From the NCBI RefSeq assembly GCF_000497045.1, contig NW_015961957.1, forward strand, positions 1-64,000: a stretch of DNA of 64,000 nucleotides, read 5' to 3'. This document shows, one piece after another, positions 8,140 through 18,742 of the stretch; within the stretch, counting starts at the first letter, position 1; every line of letters starts with the position of its first letter. The notes beneath the pieces were generated by a model. It made no database searches and was not told the origin of the DNA. It was given only the letters and a program-made list of their open reading frames with translations. This stretch comes from Kalmanozyma brasiliensis GHG001. Its lineage: Eukaryota > Basidiomycota > Ustilaginomycetes > Ustilaginales. A program made the position numbers and the translations under genes.

Positions 8140-9435
8140 TTATGGTTTGCGAGCTGCGCCGACGCGAATATAGCAATACGTGCTCGCCAAGACGAGCGAG
8201 CTTCCCACAAATTGGGTCGACGAGGGCAGTTGCGAGGTCAGGATGCTTTCCATGGCGATGGTGGTGATGATGGCCAGGCTGGTCGCAAAGCCCTTCATGA
8301 TGGTGTCGGCGTATCGCAACGTGGCGGATACGACATAGCCGGCGAGGCCACGCAGCACCACGGTAAACCAAGCCAGCGCGGTAAAGTTGTTAAAAGGCGC
8401 CCACCTTGCCTGTGCGATGGCCTCAAACACCACAGCCGCGCCGGCGGTGATCATTGCAAACGTGGCGAGCTGAGCGTTGCGCACCGACAGAGGAACCGAC
8501 ATGCTCGTCTTCAATTTGGTCTCGATGTAGACGCCGGCGTAGCTGCCGCAGGTGCAGGCGAGCACCATGAGCAAGGCTCCCACCGCCAACTGTGCGCTTG
8601 CGTGTTGACGCGCCAGGGCCACTGCACTGCCCAGCAAGGCGGTGGAGCCAGCTAGACGATGCTTGAAAGGCGAGTCAAACCCGGGCTCGGTCGAGCTGAG
8701 CATGGCTGCCGCATCCATGACATCGTGGTGCGAAATGGGCTTCTGCACCAAGAACACGACGCCAGTCAAGAGGATGGGCAAGCACAGCCACTGTCGCGAT
8801 GAAAGCAGTGTGGTGCGGAAGAGGTACGAGCTGATAACGGCAGCCGTAATTAGCTTGAGTTGCGAGAGACCTTGATAGGCGATCGAGCTGAGGTACGAGT
8901 TGGCGGCCAGCTGGAGCATATTTTGGCAGACGTAGACCAGAGCAGGGACGCCCATCATCCACGCCGAGGGGCAGTAGATCTCGCCAAACACATGACGTAC
9001 TTTGTCTTGCAAGGATGGCGCTGTCGGAGCCATGGGAGGCGACCGAGGCGAGACAGGCGAGACAGGCCGTCCGTCCGAGGAGGAGGAGGAGGAAGAGGAG
9101 GCGTCGTCTGAATCTTGCGAAGGCCTCTTTTCCGAGAAGAGTGGCAGCGTGGTGCCATCAGTGGCGGGCGCAGTCTGTGTTCGTTTGGAACATACTGCCA
9201 TGGCGAAACCGAGCGAGAGCTTGAAGAGCTCCGACATGAAGACGGAAGTTGCGATCGAGTACCTTGCCTGACCGGCGCCGCGCGAGCGTTGCGAAACGAT
9301 GCTGGTGACCGAAGTGAAGAAGATGAGCACGAGCAAGCTGGCCCACTTTTTGAAGGCATGGCTCGATGCGTCGGAGGTCGACATGCTGCGGTTGGGCCTT
9401 GCGCTACTCGCAGCAATCAAGTTCGCGATGGCCAA
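8140..9435 (-). CDS. Nucleotide-sugar transporter, SLC35A/UDP-galactose type
   Basis: The 431-residue multi-span protein begins its first membrane helix at about residue 33 (WASLLVLIFFTSVTSIVSQR). A Ser/Pro-rich cytosolic loop lies at about 85-135. The most conserved stretch, QNMLQLAANSYLSSIAYQGL then QLKLITAAVISSYLF, is typical of SLC35A transporters, and so is the late segment LRYADTIMKGFATSLAIITT. These proteins exchange a UDP- or CMP-sugar for the nucleoside monophosphate across the Golgi membrane. UDP-galactose is the best guess; UDP-GlcNAc is possible. It would supply donors to Golgi glycosyltransferases such as those encoded nearby. Confidence 0.9.
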   Translation of the reverse strand: MAIANLIAASSARPNRSMSTSDASSHAFKKWASLLVLIFFTSVTSIVSQRSRGAGQARYSIATSVFMSELFKLSLGFAMAVCSKRTQTAPATDGTTLPLFSEKRPSQDSDDASSSSSSSSDGRPVSPVSPRSPPMAPTAPSLQDKVRHVFGEIYCPSAWMMGVPALVYVCQNMLQLAANSYLSSIAYQGLSQLKLITAAVISSYLFRTTLLSSRQWLCLPILLTGVVFLVQKPISHHDVMDAAAMLSSTEPGFDSPFKHRLAGSTALLGSAVALARQHASAQLAVGALLMVLACTCGSYAGVYIETKLKTSMSVPLSVRNAQLATFAMITAGAAVVFEAIAQARWAPFNNFTALAWFTVVLRGLAGYVVSATLRYADTIMKGFATSLAIITTIAMESILTSQLPSSTQFVGSSLVLASTYCYIRVGAARKP

Positions 9436-10904
9436 GAGGAGAATCGCGTACGGCTTGACAAGCGGTCGAGAGCCAGCTGACGACGGATTGGATCAGTGCG
9501 GCTTTGATTCAAGCCAACACAAGGTGACGAGACGATGGACGATCGCAACAGACGGGTCGATGATGGTGATGGTAAAGTTGATGAGCGTGGATCTATCTGT
9601 TGGCCTTGACGAGACGACTGCAAGAACACACGCCGAGGAGGGCGATGCGAGAGTCTGGGCTGCTCTCTCTCCCTCTCGCTCTTGCTTCGCCGCGCTCGCA
9701 CAAGGGTCCACGGCTAAATTGCAAGCGGAAGCTATAGATGCCGCTCAAGCGAAGTCGATCCACAGCTTCAATGCTTCTGATGCACCCACGAGAATGCCCG
9801 TGCTGAGGCCGGCTTCAGTGGCGTCAAGTTGGTTTCTAGAGAGAAGACGCCATAGAGAGGGATGACAGTCTCACAACGTTGCAAAGGGCATTGAGCCCCA
9901 ACTGTGGCCGGCTTGGTGGAAGCAACTTGATTCTGAACGATCTGCAAGAAGCCGTCTCACACGGGGAAGTGAGCGGGAAGCACGAGGTCCGTGGTGGCTT
10001 GGAGCGCACCCCCGGGACAAGGCGAATTTCATGCTGAAACCTTAGACCGAATCGATGATCTTGACCAAAAAAAACGCTAAGTTGATTAGACGGTGAGCAG
10101 CGGCCAGCAGTTCGCAGCAGCAAGACAGCCAAACGCGGGACGCCTCGCGCAGGAACCAACGCCTGCTGAGCTGGCGCAAAAGTCCGCTTTTGAAAAACAA
10201 AAACGAATTAAGAAAAACAAAAAAGCCGATCGAATTCGATTTTTCTCTGATGATAGGTGCTCGATGCTCGGTGCTCGGCCTTGTGTTCTCCAAGAAGAGC
10301 GTCCCGTGTCTCGTGTGTCTGTCGTCGTATGTACGCGCCTCGGAGTTGGTTGTCGCCCCATCTGCTGTCCCACAGCCAGCCACTCTGTCCCGTGTGTTTT
10401 GACCGACACATCTTGGCAATCGTCATCGGTTGTCTTGTCTGCTTGAATGTACTCGCAAAGCACGGATGCCCAAAGGGTGAGCACGAGTGGTGTTCCACAT
10501 CTGACAGCTCAACAGGTTTAGCAGCGCTTACTGGGGTAGATCGGATTGGTGTGCATAACCGAGCGAGCACGCCTGCCATTTCTCAGCCTTTGCGCCATCT
10601 TCGAGCAACGAGACTCACTCACTTGCTCGCGCGCTCGGCGTTCTTTCTCGTGCGTCTTCTCGGAACGGCTGCAAGCGACCGGCCTCAGAGCCGCCAAGTA
10701 TTCTCATCCGTACGAACCCATGATCGGCGGTGCGTCATGCAAGCGCTCTCGTCTCGGATGCGTCTCGTAAGCATACTCTAAGCTTTGCGATTACTGATGA
10801 AGGTGCGGCGATGGAAACGGGGACAGAGACAGAGACGAATGCATAGGTGAACGCGCCAAGAGCAGCTTCAAGGCGAGCCCTAGTGAGAGCAACGCACCAG
10901 CCAT
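9436..10904. other. Intergenic, no gene supported
   Basis: About 1.5 kb with only short frames on both strands. The longest (about 174 codons from 10257, plus) lacks any domain and is rich in residues typical of chance translation. It contains the transporter's 5' flank and the 3' flank of the acyltransferase gene. Confidence 0.5.
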
Positions 10905-12179
10905 TCATTCCTGGCGTCGAGTATGAGGCTTGTCTTCTTGTGACGCAGCTCTGGCGTTCCTCCAAACGTGATACCGGTTCCTGATGGGCTCTTCAATCAC
11001 AAAGGTTGTGAAAGTCGCAATGGCGAATGCGAGGCCCGTGGGTCCGTAGTTGTTGGCAGGCCATCCCACCATGGCGTGGCACGGGAACTGCCAGAGGTAC
11101 CACGAGTACGAGATGCGTCCTGGGAATCGCAAAATCTGTGACTCGAGGATCACGTTGCCGTTGACGCTGCCGATCACCACCATCAAGACCAAGATCGAGG
11201 TCCACAGCTCCAGCCACGCGCCCTCGGTGCGATAATCGTAGCCCCACGAGATCAGCGTCCATCCCCAAAAGTAGACGCCCAACAGCAACGTCACGGTGCT
11301 GACGAACCCAAACCACTTTTTGGTCCAGAGGGTGGGCATCGGCAGCAGACGGCCGGCGCATCCGATAAACATCTTGAAGGCGTTGGCGGTGTAGGCGTAG
11401 CGATAGTCGATGCCGTACATGTGGTCACTGAGGAAAGCGTAGCCGCTGTAGTGTCGAACGAAGAAGCTCACCGAGATGAGCGCGCCCAGAGCCATAGCCC
11501 TTCGACGCTGCGAAAGCGGTACGATAAAGGCAATGACCAACGACCAGAAAATGTAGAACTGCTCCTCGACCGCGAGCGACCAGGTGTGCTCGAACATGCC
11601 AGGGAACATGAGTCTTGGCTCGTCCACCTGCTTGGGCAAGAAGTTGTGCACATAAAAGAACGCCGCGAATGCGTCGGCGCGAATGGTGGGGTAGAAGCGG
11701 CACTGATACGTAACGATAACCACCATGAGGGCCATGGCAGGCGTCAGGCGTACGAATCGATCCAAGTAGAATCGCGGCAGATACGACAAGCGCTCGCCCA
11801 AGGATACCTTTTCAGATGTGCCCGACGCTTGTTGCCTTGCTTGATCGTACTTTTCGATGAGCGAGACGAGCACGCCCGTGATGAGGAAACCGGAGAGGAC
11901 AAAGAAGATGCCCACACCCATGGTGCCGATCATCTCCTTGTGCAATGCGACGTGCGAGTACATGACCATGGACACGGCCAAGCCTCGCAGACCTTCCCAA
12001 CCAGGGACAAATCCGAGTTTGCCGAGCACCTTGAAGTTGCTCGGACGAAGCGAGCCTGACGAGTGAAGTGGGAGCGTGCTTGACGACTTCTCTAATGTGA
12101 CGTCGGGGCTCGCTTCGCGTGACGGTCGACGCGATGGCTGCCCCTTGATCTCTTCCTCCATGGCGCTACCAGCGGTCAT
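10905..12179 (-). CDS. Acyltransferase-3 family membrane protein (OafA-like)
   Basis: The 424-residue product, counted from the Met at 12179, has a short cytosolic tail and then about ten membrane helices. The family hallmarks are visible: WEGLRGLAVSMVMYSHVAL with the Arg and catalytic-type His, GVGIFFVLSGFLITG, and HTWSLAVEEQFYIFW. Such enzymes O-acylate sugars or other hydroxyls using acyl-CoA, usually acetyl-CoA. An upstream in-frame Met at 12464 would add 95 residues with a hydrophobic, Pro-rich, unconserved sequence. That longer form cannot be excluded. The gene sits back to back with a GT90 gene, so acetylation of a glycan is an attractive but unproven role. Confidence 0.85.
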   Translation of the reverse strand: MTAGSAMEEEIKGQPSRRPSREASPDVTLEKSSSTLPLHSSGSLRPSNFKVLGKLGFVPGWEGLRGLAVSMVMYSHVALHKEMIGTMGVGIFFVLSGFLITGVLVSLIEKYDQARQQASGTSEKVSLGERLSYLPRFYLDRFVRLTPAMALMVVIVTYQCRFYPTIRADAFAAFFYVHNFLPKQVDEPRLMFPGMFEHTWSLAVEEQFYIFWSLVIAFIVPLSQRRRAMALGALISVSFFVRHYSGYAFLSDHMYGIDYRYAYTANAFKMFIGCAGRLLPMPTLWTKKWFGFVSTVTLLLGVYFWGWTLISWGYDYRTEGAWLELWTSILVLMVVIGSVNGNVILESQILRFPGRISYSWYLWQFPCHAMVGWPANNYGPTGLAFAIATFTTFVIEEPIRNRYHVWRNARAASQEDKPHTRRQE

Positions 12180-13022
12180 GGTGCCTGCTTTGCTTGTGAG
12201 ATATCGGCCAAAGGAAAGCGAGAGAGCGGTTACGCGTGGAGATGATCCAGACCGAGAGTCACCGAAACGAGGTGGTGGTGGCGAGCAGCAAGGAAGGGAG
12301 CGCGGGATGTGTAGGCGGAAGTGAGGGAAAGGAGGGGGGAACACAAGAAGGTGTAGGAGGATCGAGGGCGCGATCAAGGTCTTGACAAGCGAATCGAGAA
12401 GCCGCGGGACGAGGAGGACGACACGGGACTGGCCAGCCAAGGGAGCTGTATTGTTAGGGTCCATTTATTATTTTGTCTTAGCCGAGCGAGCTGCAGTGAG
12501 AAGCAAGGCTGGAATTCATTTTTTAATTTCCTTGTTTCATGCACGTCAAGGCAGGACGGGAAGGGTTTCAAACGCTCGTCCGACCCTCGTGCAGCGCTCT
12601 CTCCCTTTTCTATGGGTCGGTGTGCGAAATGCCATTCAAAAGAGGCCTCGTTGGATTCAGGGCAGAGCGCAAGGACAGCTGATAACAATAGGCAAGACCT
12701 GCATGAACGTATAATCAAATTGGTTTCTTCCTGACCGACCCTTCTTCTTGCCTTGCGCACGGGAGAAACAAATGACCGGGATGGTTCGCACTCGTACCAA
12801 CAAGACGTGACGATGCCAAGCTGGATAGATAGGCGTACATAGACAGCAACACCATCTTGATACGTAACCACAAGCGTTCACAGCCATCATCAATCGCACC
12901 TCGGCTCGCCGTTTGTTTGGGTACATTCACGACTCGAGCCCACTCAAGTGGGCGTCAGCTGCTGCCAAACGCATCCACCTATCGCAGCCTCAACAGCTGC
13001 TCTAGCTCGGCTTTTTGGCACC
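12180..13022. other. Divergent promoter region, acyltransferase and GT90 genes
   Basis: The two flanking genes read away from this 0.84 kb stretch. No further gene or RNA is seen. Part of it may encode an extended N-terminus of the acyltransferase (to 12464). Confidence 0.5.
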
Positions 13023-14936
13023 ATGTCGATGCAAATGAGCGATCTCAAGCTGGATCGCGGCGACGTCTCCTCCTCGCGTCTCAGAAACAACGCATTCGCT
13101 CCCTACACATCGGATGGCAGCGCTGATGAATCTAGCTCGCAGCGCTATCGATCCGCTTCCCCAAGCAGCACATCTATATATCGCACTGCTGGTCCGTCTG
13201 GTTCGCCAAAGAGTCAGCTCGCCTGGAAGATCGCTGGTGGTCTCGGCGCGCTGGGCCTCTTATTGATCCTCGCTGGACGCCTCGGCGTCTCCCACAAGGG
13301 CGTCTCGTCTTACTACACTACATCGCCCACTGCCAGGTATCACAAGGCCCGCGAATCCATCGACGACATCCTTGACAGGTGCGATCATGCCGATATCCAT
13401 GACATCAAGTGCAAGGTTGATTACGCCGAAAAGCTTGCCTCGGAGCTCGTCGCTCGTCAATCGCGCACGCTAGATCAGGCCGTGATCGAATACGAGCGCC
13501 GTTACAACCGAAAATCTTCCCCTAGCATGGAAAAGTGGTTCCAACTTGCTCTCGAAAACAATGTCACCATTATTGACGACTACGACCAGGTCAATACTGA
13601 CATCCAGTTCTACGTCCAGTCCGGCCTCGTGGGCGAAAAGCTCAAAGCCAGACTCCTGGAAGCCAAGATCGTCGTGGCCGATCCCGGTCAGGGCCAACTC
13701 AGCATTGTCGACGGTCAAGCGGTCATCTTTGGTCCCGACCGAGGCTCCCTCTCGGCCACTTCCGTCATCGAGCTTCTCAAGCCGGTTCAGCACATCATTC
13801 CCGACTTTACCATCCCGTTCAACTGGTACTCAGAGCCCAAGATGCCCCATCCCACCGCTCGGTCAGAGTCGGATCCCATGAACTTGGAATGGATAGGAGG
13901 CAAAGACCCAACAGAGGCTTTGCAGCGCGCATGCCCTTCCAATCATATTGCACCCGCCAGATCCTGGGATGCTCTGTTATCTCCTCTCGACTACTGCGAG
14001 GACTCTCGTACTGGTATCGCCCGCCGCCACGGGTTCTTTCAGGCGCCCGACGGATTCGGTCCGCTCAACAAGCTCGTACCCGTGCTCTCCCGAGCAAAGC
14101 TCTCTAACTTCGCTGACATCATCGCTCCCAACGTCTGCTACTCGGTTCCGGATTATCGAGGCTCGGCGGACCCCGTTTCTTGGGAAGACAAAGAGGACAG
14201 TCTATATTGGCGTGGCGCCTTCACCGGCTTGGCTCCGACGCCGGAAAATTGGGCGGGTGGTCATCGGCATCGAATGGGTCGCTACACCAAGCAGCTGCGT
14301 GAAGCATACGCCAAGCTCACCCACGGTGTCGAGCGAGATGCCTTCGACACAAAATTTGCCCCTAACAGGACCATCGTGCCGACGCGCGATTCTGTCCATG
14401 TCGGCAACAACACGCTTCCGCTGTTTGATTACAACGACCACGAGCTCGTAGAAACGATCAAGCGGCTTGGGCCCAACACCTTCAACGTTGGCTTTTACAC
14501 CTACAGACCCGCCGCGGTCGAGGTGCAAAAGGTCTACTCCAAATACTTCCCCGTGACCGGCTATGAAGTGCGCGACACGATCAACCATTACAAGTACCTC
14601 CTCGACAGCGACGGCCAATCCATGTCTTGCCGCTTCTACCACCTCCTCTCGACCAACGCCGTTGTCTTCAAGCAGACCATCTGGTCCGAGTCGCACGACG
14701 AGCGCATCGTTCCCTGGATCCACTATGTGCCCTTGGATCTCCGTATCGAGAGCAACGAGCTGCCCTACATGCTCGACTTTTTCCAGAATCATCCGCAGGG
14801 GCCCGAAACAGCTCGCAAGATTGCAGCAGCATCGGCGCGATGGGCTCAGAACACGCTGCGTAGGATCGACGTATCTCTGGCCTTTGCTCGAGTCTTGATC
14901 GAATACGCGGACCAGCTTTACCACGCACAGAGCTGA
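13023..14936 (+). CDS. GT90/CAP10-family glycosyltransferase (copy 1)
   Basis: The 637-residue type II Golgi protein starts at the Met at 13023, which has a good context (CACCATGTC). A Ser-rich tail precedes a membrane anchor at about 62-80 (IAGGLGALGLLLILAG). The luminal region has the CAP10 hallmarks LYWRGAFTGL, SMSCRFYHLLSTNAVVFKQT and DERIVPWIHYVPL. Characterised fungal members include Cryptococcus Cap10 relatives and the xylosyltransferase Cxt1. The acceptor and donor here are unknown. It is a clear paralogue of the gene at 25491, sharing a juxtamembrane segment with IIDDY and the catalytic part. An in-frame Met at 12948 gives an implausible Cys-rich extension. Confidence 0.9.
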   Translation: MSMQMSDLKLDRGDVSSSRLRNNAFAPYTSDGSADESSSQRYRSASPSSTSIYRTAGPSGSPKSQLAWKIAGGLGALGLLLILAGRLGVSHKGVSSYYTTSPTARYHKARESIDDILDRCDHADIHDIKCKVDYAEKLASELVARQSRTLDQAVIEYERRYNRKSSPSMEKWFQLALENNVTIIDDYDQVNTDIQFYVQSGLVGEKLKARLLEAKIVVADPGQGQLSIVDGQAVIFGPDRGSLSATSVIELLKPVQHIIPDFTIPFNWYSEPKMPHPTARSESDPMNLEWIGGKDPTEALQRACPSNHIAPARSWDALLSPLDYCEDSRTGIARRHGFFQAPDGFGPLNKLVPVLSRAKLSNFADIIAPNVCYSVPDYRGSADPVSWEDKEDSLYWRGAFTGLAPTPENWAGGHRHRMGRYTKQLREAYAKLTHGVERDAFDTKFAPNRTIVPTRDSVHVGNNTLPLFDYNDHELVETIKRLGPNTFNVGFYTYRPAAVEVQKVYSKYFPVTGYEVRDTINHYKYLLDSDGQSMSCRFYHLLSTNAVVFKQTIWSESHDERIVPWIHYVPLDLRIESNELPYMLDFFQNHPQGPETARKIAAASARWAQNTLRRIDVSLAFARVLIEYADQLYHAQS

Positions 14937-15337
14937 ACTCGCGTGTCCTGGTCAGCGACTCATCCTGCACTTACTCAATATCATCGTCTTAACCGTAACA
15001 CAAGTCTTCACGAGTCAATCCACGGCGGCTGAATTGACCAGCTTGTGTAGCTTGTGCAGCCTGCGACTGGTTGCTGTTGTCTCCATCCGCGACGTCTACG
15101 TGCCTAGGGCTGGCAGCAGTGACAAGAGCGCGCCAGTCGAGGCTGAAGAATGACTTGTTAGACCGAAGCATCCTTTCCAGGTTTCGACATGCCAAAAATG
15201 TTGTGCAGTTCCGAGGCTGAGTAAAATACTTATTCAGTAGATTGCCGTCCAAGAGCCGAGCTGGCTGAGCTTGAGCGGTTGCACTGGATGAGTTCTGATG
15301 CGATGCCTCGAGCCTATATCTGAACCACCAAGTCAAT
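14937..15337. other. Intergenic between GT90 copy 1 and the Zn2Cys6 gene
   Basis: Both neighbours are on the plus strand, so this holds a 3' end and the next promoter. A minus-strand frame here overlaps the CAG-rich start of the next gene and looks like a shadow. Confidence 0.5.
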
Positions 15338-18300
15338 ATGGTCTCGGTCTTGCAGCAAGAGCCAGAGCAGCAGCCGCAGCAGCAGCAACACAGCCACCAC
15401 AACGACGACGACGACTCTGTTGACGACTCCGACAATGAGGCTACAGCTTCCACCTCTCAGCACCCCCTCCACCCGTCCGCCGACAAACCAGATAAGGTGA
15501 CTACGGAAAAGAAGGTCTCTTGTCAGCCATGTCGAGAAGCCAAGGTGAAATGCATTCCCTCTCCCGACCCATCCTCGTCCGACTGCACGCGATGCCTCAA
15601 GCTCGACCGTCCGTGCTTCTATCGCACGCACAAGCGCGGTCGCAAACCAGGCAAAATCAAGTTCCAACAGATCCTCAGAAGACTCGAGCTTCTAGACAGG
15701 ACGCTAACTGAGCTCAGGGAGCTCAACGACGAGGTCGGCGATCCAGATGCCGGCAACTTGATCGAAACCTTGATGTGGCAGCTGCGGCGAAGCAAGTTTT
15801 TCGACAAGAGCAACGCGATCACTACAGATCTGCGACAAGATCAAGGTGCCAAAGAGGTCAAAAGAGAGCGCGAGGCAAGCACACCTTCCGTGCTGAACGC
15901 AGGGGACGGCAGCAGTGGTCGCGGCACGCCCATTCCGCCCGTCGTTCCCATGAGTGTGCACAAGGGTAGATCGGATTTTAACATGCTGGTCGATCTGGAA
16001 GATCACGCCTCCGTAGCAAGGGTACCAGACGAGTTCCCCACTCTGAGCAATCCGCTCAAGCTCCTGGCTCAAGCAAGTAGTGAGGAGAGCGAGAGGAGAG
16101 GCTTGATTGCGAAACATCACAGGTCGGAGGGGAGCAGTAGAAGCTCTGGTTTGAGGATGCAGGTGAGTCTGGAAGAGGGAAATGGGGACAAGGACGATGA
16201 GGACGGACACGCAAAGGTAGCAAGCGGTTCGAGCAGTCAGGCCCAGAACGAGGAGGCGAGCGATCAGCTCAGAAGCGATACGGCGAGGAAAAGACGTCGC
16301 TCGAAATCCCCCGCTTCGAATGCCGACGCCTCGAGCTCTCGACCCCCTCAGCAGACCGTCTCGAGGGGCAACACCACCGCAACGTCCTGGGCCTCGACGT
16401 ACTTCTCCCGTGGCGCCTTCCATCCCGTCTATGACAATACCCCCGAGCACGACCCAATCGACTTGCATCTTCTCTCGCTCGCCCAAGCTACTCGCCTGGT
16501 CTCGACATTCTACGCCTCGTTCGGCACCTTTATGCACATCTTCGACCCGGATCTCTCGACCATTACGTACATCCGCAAGCACTCTGCCTTTCTGCTGACC
16601 GTCATCTGCGCGCTCTCTGCCGAGTTCGAGTCCTCCCCCGACCCCGCAGTCCAGACGGATTCGGCCTCGCTGGCGCTGACACTGCGCAAACACTACGAGG
16701 GCATGATCACCTGGCTCACCGCTTCCGACTACAAAAACGTCGAGATGGCGCAGGCCTTTTTCCTGTTGGCGTCGTATCGGCCAATGTCGGACAGCGCTAT
16801 GTCCGACCAGACCTGGCTGTTCCTCGGCACCGCCATCCGCATCGCCACCGAGCTCGGATGCAACCTGACTTGCTACTCGTACTCCACCTCGTCATCTTCG
16901 CTACCACCGGGCGCCGCAAGGGACCATTACCAGCGCCAGCTGCGCAATACGGAACGGCTGTGGATCAACCTATGGAACCTCGAAAAGACGCTGGCGAGCC
17001 AGACGGGTCAACGTATGCATCTGGCGGACGAGGGCGTGGTGGCACACTGTTCGCGATGGCATCGCATGGACTGTGCGCTGAGGCAGGACGAAGTGTTAGT
17101 GGCTCAAGTCGAGCTGCGGCGGGTGATGATTGACAAGTCGGATCACTTCAACACGCACGTGCTGCGAAGTCTGGGTGCAAGACGCCGGCTTGGCGACAAT
17201 ATCTCGGACACAACGCACCAAGCCGAAGGCGACGACGCCCAAGACGTCCTCAGCACCGCCGAAAGGGACCAGCTCTCGCTCCAACTCAGCTACTTCCGCA
17301 ACGCGGTCTCGATGGATCTCAAACGGTGGGAGGAGCGATGGCTCTCGTCCTCGATGGCAAGCTCGACCCCAACACCGCTCCAGATCACCGGCCCCCTCTG
17401 GCTCGACTACGCCGCCCTCGTCACTTACGCCCTCCCCTTGCCCATCAGCTACAACGTCGACGTCACGCCCGAACTCACCCATCTCTACCGCCACTGCTAC
17501 ATCAGCTGCACCAACTACATGGCCACGTTTATCGACCGGTCCCAGCGTGGGCTCATGGATCACATCACCAATTCGACGATCGTGTCCACCGTTTATGCGG
17601 TGGTATTCGCGCTGGATCTGGCGAGGAAGGCTATCCGCCAAAGGGACGGACCGAACTCGGGTGTGGACTTTGGTTTTGTCAGCGCGAAACGCGTGGTGAA
17701 CCTGGCAAGGATGACGGCGAAGGAGCTGGACGCGATCGGCGCATCCAAGAGCGGAAGGAGAGGTCGGAGCATCGCTAGCAAGTACAGCGTGTTTCTGCGA
17801 GGGGTGCTGGCCCGGTTCGAGCCGGAGGACGACGGAGAGGAGGTGGAGGGCGAGACAGAGAGGGCTGCTGTTGGGCGTGGATTCAGCGCTCAAAACCCGA
17901 AGAGCGATCCGACCATCAATGCTCACCCTACATCCTCGGCTACCGACACGATGGATGGTCAAGATCGCCATCTGAGGCGGGACCACAACCATCCGCTTCC
18001 ACATCGTCCGCACGGTGGACCCGGCTCGTCTGTGCCGCATGCCAATCTGGCGACGGCGACAGGCAAACAAGGGACCAGAGCCTCGCACTTTTACTCGTCG
18101 AACCTGATGTTTTCGCCGCAGCCCTCGCACCCTGCCGCACCCCACGGGTCACTTCCGACCTCGGGCGGCTTGGGAGGCTGGTCGGCCCCCGCTCCGTCGC
18201 CCGCCAATCCGCACCATCCATCCTCCGAGTCTGTGGGCCGGTTTGTGCCCCCGCACCACCACCATCCCGCTGAACCTTCGCAGAACTGGCAGAGCGCAGC

Positions 18301-18472
18301 AGGACCAGCAGCGCTTAACAGCCCAGCAACGTGGTTCGCGCACCAACTTCCTGGCGCGCTCGAAGACCCGAGCTGGGAATGGATGATGAAGGATCTGGAT
18401 TTCTTCAGTGTGGATGGAGGTGGAGGTGGCGGCGAGCCCATCTTGGATCAGATGGGACGGCTCTTTGGTTGA
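15338..18472 (+). CDS. Zn(II)2Cys6 fungal transcription factor
   Basis: The 1044-residue protein starts with a Gln/His and Asp-rich tail. A binuclear zinc cluster follows at residues 62-93 with spacing C-x2-C-x6-C-x10-C-x2-C-x6-C. A basic stretch (HKRGRKPGK) and a short leucine heptad linker that could dimerise come next. A fungal-specific middle domain runs from about 370 to 650 (ATRLVSTFYASFGTFMHIFD, then WLFLGTAIRIATELG). The C-terminus is low-complexity, rich in His, Pro and Gly. It is a nuclear DNA-binding regulator, probably recognising CGG triplets. Its target genes are unknown, although its place inside a glycan-gene block makes local targets worth testing. Confidence 0.92.
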   Translation: MVSVLQQEPEQQPQQQQHSHHNDDDDSVDDSDNEATASTSQHPLHPSADKPDKVTTEKKVSCQPCREAKVKCIPSPDPSSSDCTRCLKLDRPCFYRTHKRGRKPGKIKFQQILRRLELLDRTLTELRELNDEVGDPDAGNLIETLMWQLRRSKFFDKSNAITTDLRQDQGAKEVKREREASTPSVLNAGDGSSGRGTPIPPVVPMSVHKGRSDFNMLVDLEDHASVARVPDEFPTLSNPLKLLAQASSEESERRGLIAKHHRSEGSSRSSGLRMQVSLEEGNGDKDDEDGHAKVASGSSSQAQNEEASDQLRSDTARKRRRSKSPASNADASSSRPPQQTVSRGNTTATSWASTYFSRGAFHPVYDNTPEHDPIDLHLLSLAQATRLVSTFYASFGTFMHIFDPDLSTITYIRKHSAFLLTVICALSAEFESSPDPAVQTDSASLALTLRKHYEGMITWLTASDYKNVEMAQAFFLLASYRPMSDSAMSDQTWLFLGTAIRIATELGCNLTCYSYSTSSSSLPPGAARDHYQRQLRNTERLWINLWNLEKTLASQTGQRMHLADEGVVAHCSRWHRMDCALRQDEVLVAQVELRRVMIDKSDHFNTHVLRSLGARRRLGDNISDTTHQAEGDDAQDVLSTAERDQLSLQLSYFRNAVSMDLKRWEERWLSSSMASSTPTPLQITGPLWLDYAALVTYALPLPISYNVDVTPELTHLYRHCYISCTNYMATFIDRSQRGLMDHITNSTIVSTVYAVVFALDLARKAIRQRDGPNSGVDFGFVSAKRVVNLARMTAKELDAIGASKSGRRGRSIASKYSVFLRGVLARFEPEDDGEEVEGETERAAVGRGFSAQNPKSDPTINAHPTSSATDTMDGQDRHLRRDHNHPLPHRPHGGPGSSVPHANLATATGKQGTRASHFYSSNLMFSPQPSHPAAPHGSLPTSGGLGGWSAPAPSPANPHHPSSESVGRFVPPHHHHPAEPSQNWQSAAGPAALNSPATWFAHQLPGALEDPSWEWMMKDLDFFSVDGGGGGGEPILDQMGRLFG

Positions 18473-18742
18473 GCGCTCACAACCCCGTTGGTCCAGACTA
18501 CAGCCATTGGGAATGGGAACGCAGGTGAGCAACTTTCGGTGCAGTCGGACCCTCGCCTGCTCGATCATGGCACATGGGTGCGTTTCGACCTTCGTGCACC
18601 GTCAATCTCACCGTCTCACGATCGTTCCACATCCACGGTCTTGTGTCAACTTTTGCGCGGTATGGACCTGTTTCCGTGGTGTCAATGGCGCAGGGATTGC
18701 TGTTGCATCGCGAGTCTACACTATTTCATCTATGCGAGCAGC

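Noticed and set aside
10257..10781. 174-codon plus-strand frame
   Set aside because: Composition is that of chance translation (Cys, Ser, Arg and His scattered, no domain) and other frames of similar length overlap it.
14989..15453. Cys-rich 154-codon minus frame
   Set aside because: The Cys run is the antisense of the CAG repeat that encodes Gln in the Zn2Cys6 protein.
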